This document shows, piece after piece, positions 29,112 to 38,482 of a stretch of 64,000 bases of DNA. Origin of the DNA: Bacillus aquiflavi (GTDB taxonomy: Bacteria > Bacillota > Bacilli > Bacillales > Cytobacillaceae). Every line of letters begins with the position of its first letter. Position 1 is the stretch's first letter. Where the stretch lies: positions 806,001-870,000 of the forward strand of contig NZ_CP082780.1 in the NCBI RefSeq assembly GCF_019915265.1. The letters are read 5' to 3'. A program made the translations under genes and the position numbers. A model generated the notes under the pieces. The model saw only the letters and a list, made by a program, of their open reading frames with translations. It did not search any database and was not told the DNA's origin.

Positions 29112-30956
29112 ATGACGATTCAAGTTCTTAATGAAAAAGATTTACCTGATGTTCATAGTGAGATTAGCAACCGAAAAAGATTAGAAGAAATATTTACTGA
29201 TTATAAAAATAAGATCTATTTAGTTAGTGGAAGATATAGCAAAGTGAAGCTGGCTGATCATGAGCTCTGGACAACGAAGGTTCACGATCGATCGTGGTTA
29301 TTTTGGCACCATTGTTTAGTAAGTGTTCCTTTTTTAATTGATTCATATTATGTAGATCGAAATGATGAAAAAATAAACTTAGCATATGAAATAATAGAAA
29401 AGTGGTTTCAAGCAAATCATCCAATTTCTCCTTCTGAAATGGGGTGGCATGATCATTCTACCGCATTAAGATTATTGCATATTGTCAAGCTTTATCTTGT
29501 TTTTCACGAAAAGAAAAATAGTAAAGTGTTGAACCGATTGTCTAAGATTTCAGAATATCATATGAAAAAACTAGCAGATCCAAATTTCTATCAAGAAAAG
29601 CACAATCATGGATTAGATCAAGATATCGCTCTATTTATTTCCGCACATGTTTTAACCAAGCTCCAAAAGAGCAATGAATGGAAAAACCTCGCTTTAAAAA
29701 GATTTTGGCGGCAAGTGCATAGTATATTTGCTTCCGACGGCTCTTATTTAGAGCATTCACCTCAATATATTTATTTAATGTTAGAAAGATTACTAAACTT
29801 TTATCGCATCTTATATCAAACGAATCAAGCAGAAAGTACAATTCTCTTAACGAAAATAGAAAAAATTTTTACGTTTTATTTAACTATGCTTCACCCTAAT
29901 GGTCAATTCCCTACAATCGGGGACAGTGAAGCGGAAACAGCGAAAAAAATTGCTGAAAAATATTTAAATTTACTGCCTAAGAAACTATCCGCAAATATTG
30001 TTTCCTTTCAAAAAGGAATGACAAATATGCCGTTAGATGCTTTTTATCGTAATGGAGGCTATGCTTTTTTTCGCAGTGATTGGAAAAACGATGAGGAAAC
30101 AACACAAATTATTTTTTATTCGGCTTTTCACTCGAGAGTGCACAAACATCATGACGATTTATCATTTACATTGTATGGACACGGAATGCCGCTTTTAATA
30201 GATGCAGGCAAATTTACTTATGAATATGATCGGCCCGAACGTAAATATGTTGTTTCAGCTTACGGTCACAATACCGTGAGATTAAATAAAAGAGAAACAG
30301 ATTTAAAAAGACAACATATTAATCAATCAGGAATTTTAAGTTTTTTAGCGACGAAAAATATCGGCTATGCATCGGGGTTCCATACTTTAACAAAAGGGGT
30401 AACTCATCGCCGCATGTTGTTTTTTTTAAAGCCTTACGATTTACTCGTCATAGATTTAATTAGAGGTAATCAACAAACAACAGGTGAGCTTATTTTAAAT
30501 TTACATCATCAATTAAAAGTACACAAGAAAAATGAAAAAGTGATCGCCTTAAAAGGAACTAAACCTTTGCTATCAATTACTCAATTAGGCGGGGGAACAT
30601 TTAATATTCAAAGAGGAAAGAAAAATCCATTGCTTGGCTGGTCATCTCCAACATACGGGGAATTTTTTGATAATCATTTATTAACATTGGAACGAAAAGG
30701 GAAGGAAATAAAGTTTGTTACACATATTTCATTAAAAAATGAAAATACGATAAAAGATTTTAAGTGGAATTTAAATCAAATAAGATTTTCTTGGAAAGGA
30801 TTTAAAGTGTTTTGTAAGCTGACAGATTATTATGAGCATCTCTTTTTTAATGGCAAGCATTATGATACAAAGAAAAATTACAATAATAAAACACTTTTGG
30901 AGAGTTTAACAAAAAACAACATTGAGTTTGTGAAATCTTTTTACAAACCTTTTTAA
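29112..30956 (+). CDS. Heparinase II/III family polysaccharide lyase-like protein
   Basis: This 614-residue protein has the two-part layout of the family. The N-terminal alpha/alpha toroid spans roughly residues 60-300 (WHDHSTALR, HNHGLDQDIALF, DGSYLEHSPQY, FPTIGDSEAE). A C-terminal beta-sandwich follows, with SRVHKHHDDLSFTLYGHG and AYGHNTVRLNKRE. The family cleaves uronic-acid-containing chains by beta-elimination. No signal peptide is seen, so it may act in the mother cell or be released on lysis. It is 27 bases before the asparagine-synthase-like gene and forms a pair with it. Uronic acid chemistry fits the dehydrogenase at 34565. Confidence 0.85.
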   Translation: MTIQVLNEKDLPDVHSEISNRKRLEEIFTDYKNKIYLVSGRYSKVKLADHELWTTKVHDRSWLFWHHCLVSVPFLIDSYYVDRNDEKINLAYEIIEKWFQANHPISPSEMGWHDHSTALRLLHIVKLYLVFHEKKNSKVLNRLSKISEYHMKKLADPNFYQEKHNHGLDQDIALFISAHVLTKLQKSNEWKNLALKRFWRQVHSIFASDGSYLEHSPQYIYLMLERLLNFYRILYQTNQAESTILLTKIEKIFTFYLTMLHPNGQFPTIGDSEAETAKKIAEKYLNLLPKKLSANIVSFQKGMTNMPLDAFYRNGGYAFFRSDWKNDEETTQIIFYSAFHSRVHKHHDDLSFTLYGHGMPLLIDAGKFTYEYDRPERKYVVSAYGHNTVRLNKRETDLKRQHINQSGILSFLATKNIGYASGFHTLTKGVTHRRMLFFLKPYDLLVIDLIRGNQQTTGELILNLHHQLKVHKKNEKVIALKGTKPLLSITQLGGGTFNIQRGKKNPLLGWSSPTYGEFFDNHLLTLERKGKEIKFVTHISLKNENTIKDFKWNLNQIRFSWKGFKVFCKLTDYYEHLFFNGKHYDTKKNYNNKTLLESLTKNNIEFVKSFYKPF

Positions 30957-30983
30957 AGGGAAATTTCATGAGGAGTTGATCAT

Positions 30984-32741
30984 TTGCAAATATTTTTAGC
31001 TTATCAATTATTTAAAAATATTAGTGAAGAAGAAATAAATAAACGCATTTTAAATATCGAAAATTATTTTTTCCATCATTTTAACAAAAAAAATCTAATA
31101 AAGGGTTATTCAAGTTTAGATCATATCGGCTTAATATTTTGGCAGCCAACTTTAAAACATTACTCTTTTCCGGCATGGAAAGAAAATGGTGATAGGTCTA
31201 TTTGTACAATTTATGCACCATCAGGATGGGAACAAATCGTCAAACATAAAAACGAGGCAACTGCACCTTTTCAATTAGTTGAAGTATTAAATAGAAATCC
31301 CGCACGGTTTAATCAATTTACTCCTCCGTTAATTTTTTCATATTTAGATAAGAAGAGACAGGAATTAAAAATTTTCAATGATGGTCTCGGAATGGCAAAA
31401 TTGTATTGTTTAAAAACGGATAGTGGCTATTTTTTTTCTAATAAAGTTTCTGCGCTTTACCTTTTTGCGAAGGAAAGAGCAGTAATGGATAAGAGAGGGT
31501 GGCATATTTTTGCGCAAGCTGGATGGTTTATGGGGAATTCTTCTTCTATAAAAGGTTCATATCGTGTACAGCCTGGCCGCTCGATCATCTTAAAAAATAA
31601 TCAAACAACACAAATAAAAAATCTGAATTTAAATAGTCTTGATGCTTGGGTGAATCCGAGGAAACGAGAAGAACAGCCGTTTTCAGAGCATGTTGAAAGT
31701 ATTTTAACAACGACAAAATCCTTTTTTAATATGTTTGATTATCCAGTCACGTCAATGCTTTCGGGAGGAAAAGATTCTAGAGTGACTTCAGCTATGATGA
31801 TTAAATCAGGAATAGATTGTAGCTTTAGAACAATTGGACCGTTAAAACAAGAAATGGAGATTGCGAAATTACTTTTACGGCGAATTAATCTCCAAGACCG
31901 CCACCATATTATTGAAAAAAAGGATCAAAATCATAAGCAAAACCCCATCCCGTTAGCAGAGAGATTGTCTATGCTACATGTTGTTTTTGATGGTGATTAC
32001 ACTCCAGTTAAACAAACTGGGATGATAACGAAGGCAAGTATTTACCGACTTAGCAATGTGTTAATTGGTGGTACAGGCGGAGAAATAGCCATCGGAAAAT
32101 ATTATTCCAATCCAGAAATGCGAAAAAAAATAATTGCAAAAGGAAGTGTTGGCCCTGAATGGCGATTACTTTCGAGCTTGTCTTTAGATCAAGCAGAAGC
32201 TTGTCATGATATAAAAGCTGAAGTGAGACAGGTCATTAATGAAGCATTGCAACTAGGTCTTAAAGGTTTAGAAATACTTGACTATTTCTTTTTAAAAGAA
32301 CGAGTAGGACGTTGGGATCCGAAAGGAGGACATTTTAATTCATTTACACCATTTACTACGCCAAGCTTTATTACATTAGCCTTCAAGCAAACTCCTTTAG
32401 AAAAAGCTAACTTTACATTGCATAAAAAATTAATTCACTATTTAATTCCTAAATGGTCGACTATTCCATTTTATAAAGCCGATATTAAAAAGGAAAAGCG
32501 TGATGAGAAGGCGGAAAAAAAGATGAGAATATGGCAAAATAATGATCGGCATTTTGTAGATGAGATTTTATACTCTACTCAGTTATGGAAGGAGTTCTTT
32601 GACAAAAAAAAAGTGCTTCACTTCTGGCAGACTGCAAAGAAAAAGGGGCTTTTTCCCCGCTATGAGGCACTATTTCAAAGAATCGTCTGGCTCGCTAGTT
32701 TTAAACAACATCTTTCATCATTGAATCAACATATAAAGTAA
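30984..32741 (+). CDS. Asparagine synthase-related protein (amidotransferase-like)
   Basis: This 585-residue protein has an N-terminal region resembling the glutaminase domain of asparagine synthetases but without a Cys at position 2, so it is unlikely to use glutamine by itself. The PP-loop LSGGKDSR at about residues 259-266 marks the ATP-pyrophosphatase domain that adenylates a carboxylate. Homologues in capsule loci are thought to amidate sugar acids, which would suit a hexosaminuronic acid glycan here. The start is TTG at 30984 after GAGGAGTTG. It is paired with the heparinase-like gene and ends before a hairpin. Confidence 0.8.
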   Translation: MQIFLAYQLFKNISEEEINKRILNIENYFFHHFNKKNLIKGYSSLDHIGLIFWQPTLKHYSFPAWKENGDRSICTIYAPSGWEQIVKHKNEATAPFQLVEVLNRNPARFNQFTPPLIFSYLDKKRQELKIFNDGLGMAKLYCLKTDSGYFFSNKVSALYLFAKERAVMDKRGWHIFAQAGWFMGNSSSIKGSYRVQPGRSIILKNNQTTQIKNLNLNSLDAWVNPRKREEQPFSEHVESILTTTKSFFNMFDYPVTSMLSGGKDSRVTSAMMIKSGIDCSFRTIGPLKQEMEIAKLLLRRINLQDRHHIIEKKDQNHKQNPIPLAERLSMLHVVFDGDYTPVKQTGMITKASIYRLSNVLIGGTGGEIAIGKYYSNPEMRKKIIAKGSVGPEWRLLSSLSLDQAEACHDIKAEVRQVINEALQLGLKGLEILDYFFLKERVGRWDPKGGHFNSFTPFTTPSFITLAFKQTPLEKANFTLHKKLIHYLIPKWSTIPFYKADIKKEKRDEKAEKKMRIWQNNDRHFVDEILYSTQLWKEFFDKKKVLHFWQTAKKKGLFPRYEALFQRIVWLASFKQHLSSLNQHIK

Positions 32742-32742
32742 A

Positions 32743-32776
32743 AATTAGTGGGGAAAATAGAACATCCCCACTAATT
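32743..32776 (+). terminator. Hairpin after the asparagine-synthase-like gene
   Basis: AATTAGTGGGG pairs exactly with CCCCACTAATT around a 12-base loop. There is no strong T-run after it. Confidence 0.55.
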
Positions 32777-32789
32777 ATAACTGTTAAAA

Positions 32790-32906
32790 CCAACTTATGA
32801 ACGACTGGTCTATTTGCTTTTTCCCCAGGCTACATACCTCGATTGACAAACGTTTTCAGTAAGTCTATAGTAGCAGCGTCAATTATTGACTTTGTCTCTG
32901 CATTCC
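32790..32906 (-). repeat. Interspersed intergenic repeat, copy D
   Basis: CTTATGAACGAC, TCTATTTGC, TTGACAAACGTTTTCAG and TATTGACTTTGTCT follow the family order. With copy C it brackets the heparinase/asparagine-synthase pair in the same orientation. Confidence 0.65.
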
Positions 32907-32930
32907 AAATGAGTGAGGAAGAGTAATGTT

Positions 32931-34544
32931 TTACTTTATTACTTTTGCAATAAGTGCTTTATTTTTTGTTGAGGCATCAAAATGGTACACAAAGTTAAAT
33001 GCATTAATAGAAAACTTCTGCTGTGCTTGAACCTTTTTTAAGAACACATTTTGTATCATTAAATCACATAACATGATATCGGAGCTGTTGATCACACTTT
33101 TATGAACGATACATCCATCATTCAACACTTTCGATGTATATGTGTATTCATCGCTGTTGTTGATTAAGCGCAATTTGTGATCACGTAAATATTTGTAATA
33201 GCTGCCTTTACCAATAATTTTAGCACCTGAATAAATCGACCCCCAAACTAGGTCGGTTAAAAAGTATCGTCCATAATAATGTTTAGGATTAAAGTAAGAT
33301 ACATAATCTGTATTACGAATGATGTTTGCTAGGTTTATTTTAACATGATTAACTGGGATAAAATTCACATGATCGATTTTTTTTAGTGCGGCTTGCTCTT
33401 TTTTACTAAAATGTTTACTTAAAAAGATCGTTAATTTTTTATGAGAATAATCTTGAGCTTTATATGAAGTGAGAATGTTTTTAACATCTTTTCGGTTTTG
33501 AGCATAACTAATGACATGAACATTTATTTGATATGTTTTTTTTACATGAATACCGCAACTTTTTGCAATTGTATATAGGCGATGTGCATACGTATGACTG
33601 GAAAAGATAAGACGCTGTCCTTCTAATTCTTTCTTCACTCTCCAATCATCATGATTTAAAGTAAACTTTAAACTAGTTTTCATCGTTTTATAATCAGGTA
33701 CAATTTGGACAATATTTTTAAACATTTGCTCAACAGCCGCTGAATGTGTGCTAACGACCATCACACCTGAGGCTAACAGCTCATATATTCGACGTGAGCA
33801 CATTGTTGGAGAGTTTTTTACTGAATTAACGTTAAGGCCGATTTTATATTTTTTATATTGTTGGACGAGTTGATCATAAGGGAGTGAACCAACAATATAT
33901 TTTTGAAAAGAGACGGGGTATTTAAATCCGCTGCTTTTACGATGATAGTTTCGATCATAAATTTCTAATCCATAAATAGAGGCAACGGATAACAGTTTAT
34001 TCATTTCTATTCTTCTTTCTTTATGCTGGTTTCCGTAATATGAACCTGCAAAGAATTAATTTTTTTGTTTATAGCCATTTACTCTTATCGGATGATGAAT
34101 TTTTGGTTGTGCTGCAAAAGGAAGTGTAAATACTCGGTTATGTCCAACCTTTTTTCGGTATTTTTCAATGCAATTTTTATCAGTTGTAAAAATATAATCA
34201 AATAGCTTGGCAGAGTTAAAATATAAATCAAAATGAACAGGGTCTTCTTTATTCCAAAAAACAGTTTTAATATTATTTTTTCGACACCAAGAAACGAGTT
34301 GCTTTAATTCTTCATTTTCTTGATCGACATGATAATTGGCAATTTTACGTTGCCAATTTCCATTGTTTCCTCTCCAAGCTGATTCAACTAATAATAAATG
34401 AGGCCGGTTTTTGATTAATTGTTTTTCCCAGTTACCATGTTCAATTTGAAAGAGATTACATTCATGTTTGAAACATTCATATGAGAACTCATCTAATATA
34501 CAGGCGACTTTTAATTGTGAGATTGAAAGAGTAATGCTTTTCAT
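32931..34544 (-). pseudogene. CgeB-like glycosyltransferase (DUF3880 plus GT domain), interrupted by a stop codon
   Basis: Two in-frame parts form one gene. Residues 1-162 are a DUF3880-type N-terminus (RPHLLLVESAWRGNNGNW, VFWNKEDPVHFD). After the TAA at 34056-34058 the same frame continues FFAGSYYG, then LLSVASIYGLEIYDRN and MCSRRIYELLASGVMVV, the glycosyltransferase part of the CgeB family. A C-terminal segment (INVHVISYAQNRKDV) adds a second glycosyltransferase-like domain. The stop sits beside an A7 run, so it may be an error. CgeB acts on the spore crust of B. subtilis under sigma-K. Here the gene lies downstream of a sigma-K-preceded dehydrogenase. Confidence 0.75.
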
Positions 34545-34564
34545 CCCCTTTCATAAAACTTTTT

Positions 34565-35821
34565 TTAAAATGGTGTTCCGATTTGAATACAGTGAAAGCC
34601 TTCGTTTTTGAGCAATTGATGATTTAAAATGTTATGTGTATCGATAATGATTTGATTTCGCAGCTTGTTTTTTATTGCTTTAAAATCAATTTTCGAAAAT
34701 TCATCATGATCGGTTAAGATAACTAAACAATCAGCTGAATCGACTGCCTTTTCAATATGATCAACTTGATCTTCAAAACTCAGTTTAACGTGTGGATCAA
34801 AGACTCTAAGCTGATATCCTTTTTTCTTTAAGTTAGAAATAATACTTAAGGCAGGGCTTTCTCTTATATCATCAACGTTTCCTTTATAGGAAAGACCTAA
34901 TATACAAATTAATGGTTTTTTTATTGATTTAACTGAGTCCTCGATCATTTTTGTCATTCGCATCGGGATTGAATCATTCATTTTTCGAGCTAACGAAATG
35001 AGGGGTGATTCATTCGGTACTTGCTCAATAATAAACCAAGGATCTACTGCAATACAGTGTCCCCCAACTCCAGGACCAGGGGAGTGAAGGTTGACTCTTG
35101 GGTGGCAGTTAGCTAGTTTAATAGCCTCCCATATATTAATGTTTAATTTCTCGCCAATTACAGCTAACTCATTTGCAAGTGCAATATTGACATCCCGATA
35201 AGTGTTTTCAATTAACTTCACTAATTCTGCTGTTTTTGAATCTGTTACGTGAAGTTTACCTTTCAAAAAATGTTTATATAAATGAACTGTCATTTGATTT
35301 GAAGTTTCATTAATTCCCCCAATAATTCGATCGTTTAAGATTAACTCTGTTAACATATTTCCAGGTAAGACTCGTTCAGGTGAATGGGAGATGAATAAAT
35401 CATCGCCGATTTTTAACGGAGTCTTTTTAAGGGCAGGAATGAGTTTATCATGAATTGTCCCTGGAGGAACAGTTGATTCTAATACAATAAGATTCCCTTT
35501 TTGTAAATAAGGTAAAATCATTTTTACTGCATTTAAAACAAAGCTTAAATCTGCTTTTTTGTCTGAAGAGATTGGTGTTGGAACTGCAATAATAAATACA
35601 TCTGCATGTTTAGGTGCGCTTGAGAAGGTGAAATTTCCTAAATCGATTACTTCAATCAATAGTTCTTGTAGACCTGGTTCATGAATATGAATGTCTCTTT
35701 TTACTAAAGTGTTAATTACATTTTCATTAATATCCACTCCATGGACTTTTGCTCCATGCTTTGCAAACATGACTGCTGTAGGCAAACCTATATAACCAAG
35801 TCCCATAACACATATTTTCAT
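34565..35821 (-). CDS. UDP-N-acetylhexosamine (WecC/WbpA-type) dehydrogenase
   Basis: This 418-residue enzyme oxidises the C6 of a UDP-sugar to the uronic acid in two NAD-dependent steps. The Rossmann motif GLGYIG lies at residues 7-12, ESTVPPGT in the middle, and the catalytic Cys256 in GVGGHCIAVDPWF. The run ANCHPRVNLHSPGPG is typical of UDP-ManNAc and UDP-GlcNAc 6-dehydrogenases rather than UDP-glucose dehydrogenase. The product would be a UDP-HexNAc uronic acid. It starts behind GGGGAGA, has a full sigma-K-type promoter, and is followed after 20 bases by the cgeB-like gene. Confidence 0.88.
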   Translation of the reverse strand: MKICVMGLGYIGLPTAVMFAKHGAKVHGVDINENVINTLVKRDIHIHEPGLQELLIEVIDLGNFTFSSAPKHADVFIIAVPTPISSDKKADLSFVLNAVKMILPYLQKGNLIVLESTVPPGTIHDKLIPALKKTPLKIGDDLFISHSPERVLPGNMLTELILNDRIIGGINETSNQMTVHLYKHFLKGKLHVTDSKTAELVKLIENTYRDVNIALANELAVIGEKLNINIWEAIKLANCHPRVNLHSPGPGVGGHCIAVDPWFIIEQVPNESPLISLARKMNDSIPMRMTKMIEDSVKSIKKPLICILGLSYKGNVDDIRESPALSIISNLKKKGYQLRVFDPHVKLSFEDQVDHIEKAVDSADCLVILTDHDEFSKIDFKAIKNKLRNQIIIDTHNILNHQLLKNEGFHCIQIGTPF

Positions 35822-35851
35822 TATTTCTCCCCACTTTTAATGCTTTTAGTT

Positions 35852-35879
35852 TACTATATGGGGTTGACCGATTAACGGT
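35852..35879 (-). promoter_or_regulatory. Sigma-K-type promoter of the dehydrogenase/cgeB-like operon
   Basis: On the minus strand AC (complement of 35878-35879), 17 bases, then CATATAGTA (complement of 35852-35860) match AC-N16/17-CATANNNTA at every fixed base. Distance to the start codon is about 30 bases. Confidence 0.65.
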
Positions 35880-36040
35880 ATAGATGTTTAACCTTGTGAT
35901 TGTAAAATAGGTTTCTATACTAATGAGATAAAGTGAAATGAAGATGAAAAAGTCATCCATTTTGTAAAGAATGACTTTTTAGAGGCAGAGGGGGAAACGA
36001 ATCGAATGATCGTTGATGATTGACAGCATCCATATATTTG

Positions 36041-36922
36041 TTAAAAAGGGATGTTAAATTTATTAAAGTACCAATTATCATCAAACTTTCTTTTTTCAAA
36101 ATAAAGTTGTCGTTGTAATTTCACCCCATCTTGAATGACTAGCTTTTCAATTTTTAGAGGATTTGTTTGTTTAATAAGCTTTTTGCATTTTTGAATTCGC
36201 ATCTGATTAAAGTGAGAGTATGCTAATCTTAATAAATTATAATATATATCATCGTTACTTACGTGATATGGATGGGATTTTCTAAATAGATGAAATACTT
36301 TAACGTTTGGCTGTATCGTGCATCGATATCCAAAAAGCCAAAGCTTGATCGAAAGCTCTACATCTTCATGGCCCCAAGTTTTAAAACCGCTTTCGAAGCC
36401 GCCCACATCGTTGAAAACTTTTTTAGGAATAAGTAGACAGCCCCCTGGCAACACAGCGGTTTCAAATAAATTACTTCTTTTTTTATTCCAATACACTTTA
36501 AGAAGATGATTTAAGCTCATTCCATAACCGACTTTATCCGGTTCAGTTATTGAGGCAATCGCAGGTGAAACAACATCCGTTTTTCCTGTAAGAATTGGTT
36601 GCAATAACCGGTCAATCCACCAGTTTTCAAAGTTTAAATGTGCATCGCAAAAGATGAGGTATTCTCCTTCAGCTATATTTGAGCCTGAATTTCTTGCATT
36701 TGCTGCACCGACTCCTGTCGTGCGTACTAATTTCACTTGATTTTTCCAAGGGTTATTTTTCAAGAAATCACAACAGCCATCTGTCGAACCGTCATCGACA
36801 ATAATCGTCTCAAATTTAATGTTAGTTTTTGTATTAAATAAGGAGTCAAGCGTAGATTGCACATTTTCGCCTTCATTTTTTGCTGGAAAGATAATGGAGA
36901 CTTGCGGCTTTTTATGCGTCAA
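36041..36922 (-). CDS. GT2-type glycosyltransferase resembling polypeptide GalNAc-transferases
   Basis: This enzyme has about 293 residues with a GT-A fold: VSIIFPAKNEGENV, then IIVDDGSTD, then FCDAHLNFENWW. D-A-H replaces the usual DxD, as in eukaryotic-type polypeptide GalNAc-transferases (DxH). GGFESGFKTWGHEDVELS is likewise close to their WGGEN motif. It could glycosylate a protein or extend the glycan. The TTG at 36922 is preferred, 8 bases after AAAGGGGG; a GTG at 36931 overlaps that site. A near-consensus sigma-K promoter precedes it. Confidence 0.82.
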   Translation of the reverse strand: MTHKKPQVSIIFPAKNEGENVQSTLDSLFNTKTNIKFETIIVDDGSTDGCCDFLKNNPWKNQVKLVRTTGVGAANARNSGSNIAEGEYLIFCDAHLNFENWWIDRLLQPILTGKTDVVSPAIASITEPDKVGYGMSLNHLLKVYWNKKRSNLFETAVLPGGCLLIPKKVFNDVGGFESGFKTWGHEDVELSIKLWLFGYRCTIQPNVKVFHLFRKSHPYHVSNDDIYYNLLRLAYSHFNQMRIQKCKKLIKQTNPLKIEKLVIQDGVKLQRQLYFEKRKFDDNWYFNKFNIPF

Positions 36923-36954
36923 TCTTTTCACCCCCTTTAATCATATTTTTATAC

Positions 36955-36981
36955 AATTATATGATTTGAGTGAAAGGTCGT
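36955..36981 (-). promoter_or_regulatory. Possible sigma-K promoter of the GT2 gene
   Basis: On the minus strand AC (complement of 36980-36981), 16 bases, then CATATAATT, which differs from CATANNNTA only in the last base. Confidence 0.5.
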
Positions 36982-37087
36982 GACTAACAAATCGTGTAAG
37001 TAAGTCACATGGAGGAAACATTTGCTCATGCGGTAAGGAAGTGCTTCATAAAATAGTAAAAAATATCACGAAAAGAGGGTGATGAAT

Positions 37088-38236
37088 ATGAATATATCTC
37101 TTTATCATCATGGAAAGCTGAAAGGAACGATTCTATCTTCAGCATTGCCAGCTTTTCAAATATTAAGTGAACAATTAGGGTTTCAATCGGAGTTAAAGGA
37201 TAACGAAAAAAAGTTATTATTACATTCATATTTAAAAAATAAAAAAGTCATCTTAAAAGTAAATAATCATTACACCCAATTTAATTCAATGCTAAAGTCA
37301 TGTTTATCGTATACGGGATTGCAAGTGGTTGATTTTCAAGCAGGTTCAAAAACTTTAAATCATGAAGATTTAATCATTGATTTTCAATGCACAAATCGTT
37401 TGAAAAGGAGTACAGATTTACAACTAACAATTACTCATAATAATTTGCTTACAAATAAAGAAGTGAATCATTATTTTTTTTACATGAATTTCAAGATTTC
37501 GATATCCGAGTTGAAATAGAGCAAAAATAATGATGAACCGATCCCGTACTTACATGTTTGTTATACAGAAACTGAAAATGAAGAAAATATTGCGCTTCGG
37601 TTAGCCAATGGAGTGATTCGCTATTTATTAAAGGGAAATGAAACAGCAATCATTTCGTGCATGTCTCTTGATCTTCTTAATAATTTGCTATCAGCTCCGC
37701 CGCAAAAAAGAAAAAGGAAGCTAGAAAAAAGTGCTGAAAATACTGCGAGCCGAAAATTAGAACAAGCAAAAATGTTACAAGCCGAAGTCATTTTTGATTA
37801 TACGGTCATGCCAAACTCAAATTTTGATCATTTTATAATCATTGGAAATTTATTAATTAAAAACATAGGAAATACCGCCTTAAAGAATCCATTCATCTGT
37901 TTACGGATAAATCCAAGTGATAAAGTTGAGTTAGGCGGTCAAATATTGCCTCCAGAAATGACTGAAATATTAGCAGTGCAAGGAACCGGAGGTGCTCAAG
38001 GATGGCAATATGTTGGGGAAGATTGGTTAACAAAGGCATTTGAAACAGGCGAATATTGGATTCGCCCTATTAATGATGTGCGCATAATGCCAAAGGAAAC
38101 AGAAGCTTTGCGCCAATTTCAGCTTTCGATTGATAAATTACAAGAAAAAGGTACGATTACTGTTGAAGGTTTTGTTTATTTCCAAGAGCAAAACTTGCGT
38201 TTTCCTGCAAGCAATCGCATCGTTTTTTCGTTTTAA
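37088..38236 (+). pseudogene. Unrecognised protein, frame broken by two compensating single-base changes
   Basis: The frame from ATG 37088 (9 bases after GAGG) runs to a TAG at 37517, then resumes in the same frame. Adding a T to the run at 37474-37481 and removing one A near 37527 replaces an implausible stretch with FLHEFQDFDIRVEIEQ and gives one protein of about 383 residues. Nothing in it matches a family I know. The second half looks beta-rich (GNLLIKNIGNTALKNPF) with a conserved-looking GGAQGWQYVGEDWL. There is no signal peptide. CATAAAATA at 37047-37055 is a sigma-K-like -10 with a poor -35. It closes the accessory block. Confidence 0.55.
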
Positions 38237-38293
38237 GCATGAGCAAGCAAAAGGTTTTAACTTTATTATTTATTAGAAGAAGTCCCCTAAGAT

Positions 38294-38402
38294 CTTGTGT
38301 AGACAAAATTGATATTGTTGAATCGATTTTCCACTTGTTGAAAAGGTCTGATAGTTAAGAGGGTAGTGAAGAGAACATATAGTTCATGAGCTTACAACGA
38401 AT
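38294..38402 (+). repeat. Interspersed intergenic repeat, copy E
   Basis: TGTAGACAAAATTGATATT, GTTGAAAAGGTCTGA and AGTTCATGAGCTTACAACGA follow the family order. The 21-base word at 38381-38401 is an exact inverted copy of 2657-2677. It marks the right end of the accessory block. Confidence 0.6.
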
Positions 38403-38429
38403 AAAGGGGGTTTCAGTAACAGTCTTAGA

Positions 38430-38447
38430 CCCCCAAGGTCTTGGGGG
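38430..38447. repeat. GC-rich 18-base palindrome
   Basis: CCCCCAAGGTCTTGGGGG pairs perfectly except for the central two bases, and lies between copy E and prpE. No T-run follows on the plus strand. Confidence 0.45.
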
Positions 38448-38482
38448 TTCTAACAGCTTTTAAAAGACAGCCACGCCATTTT

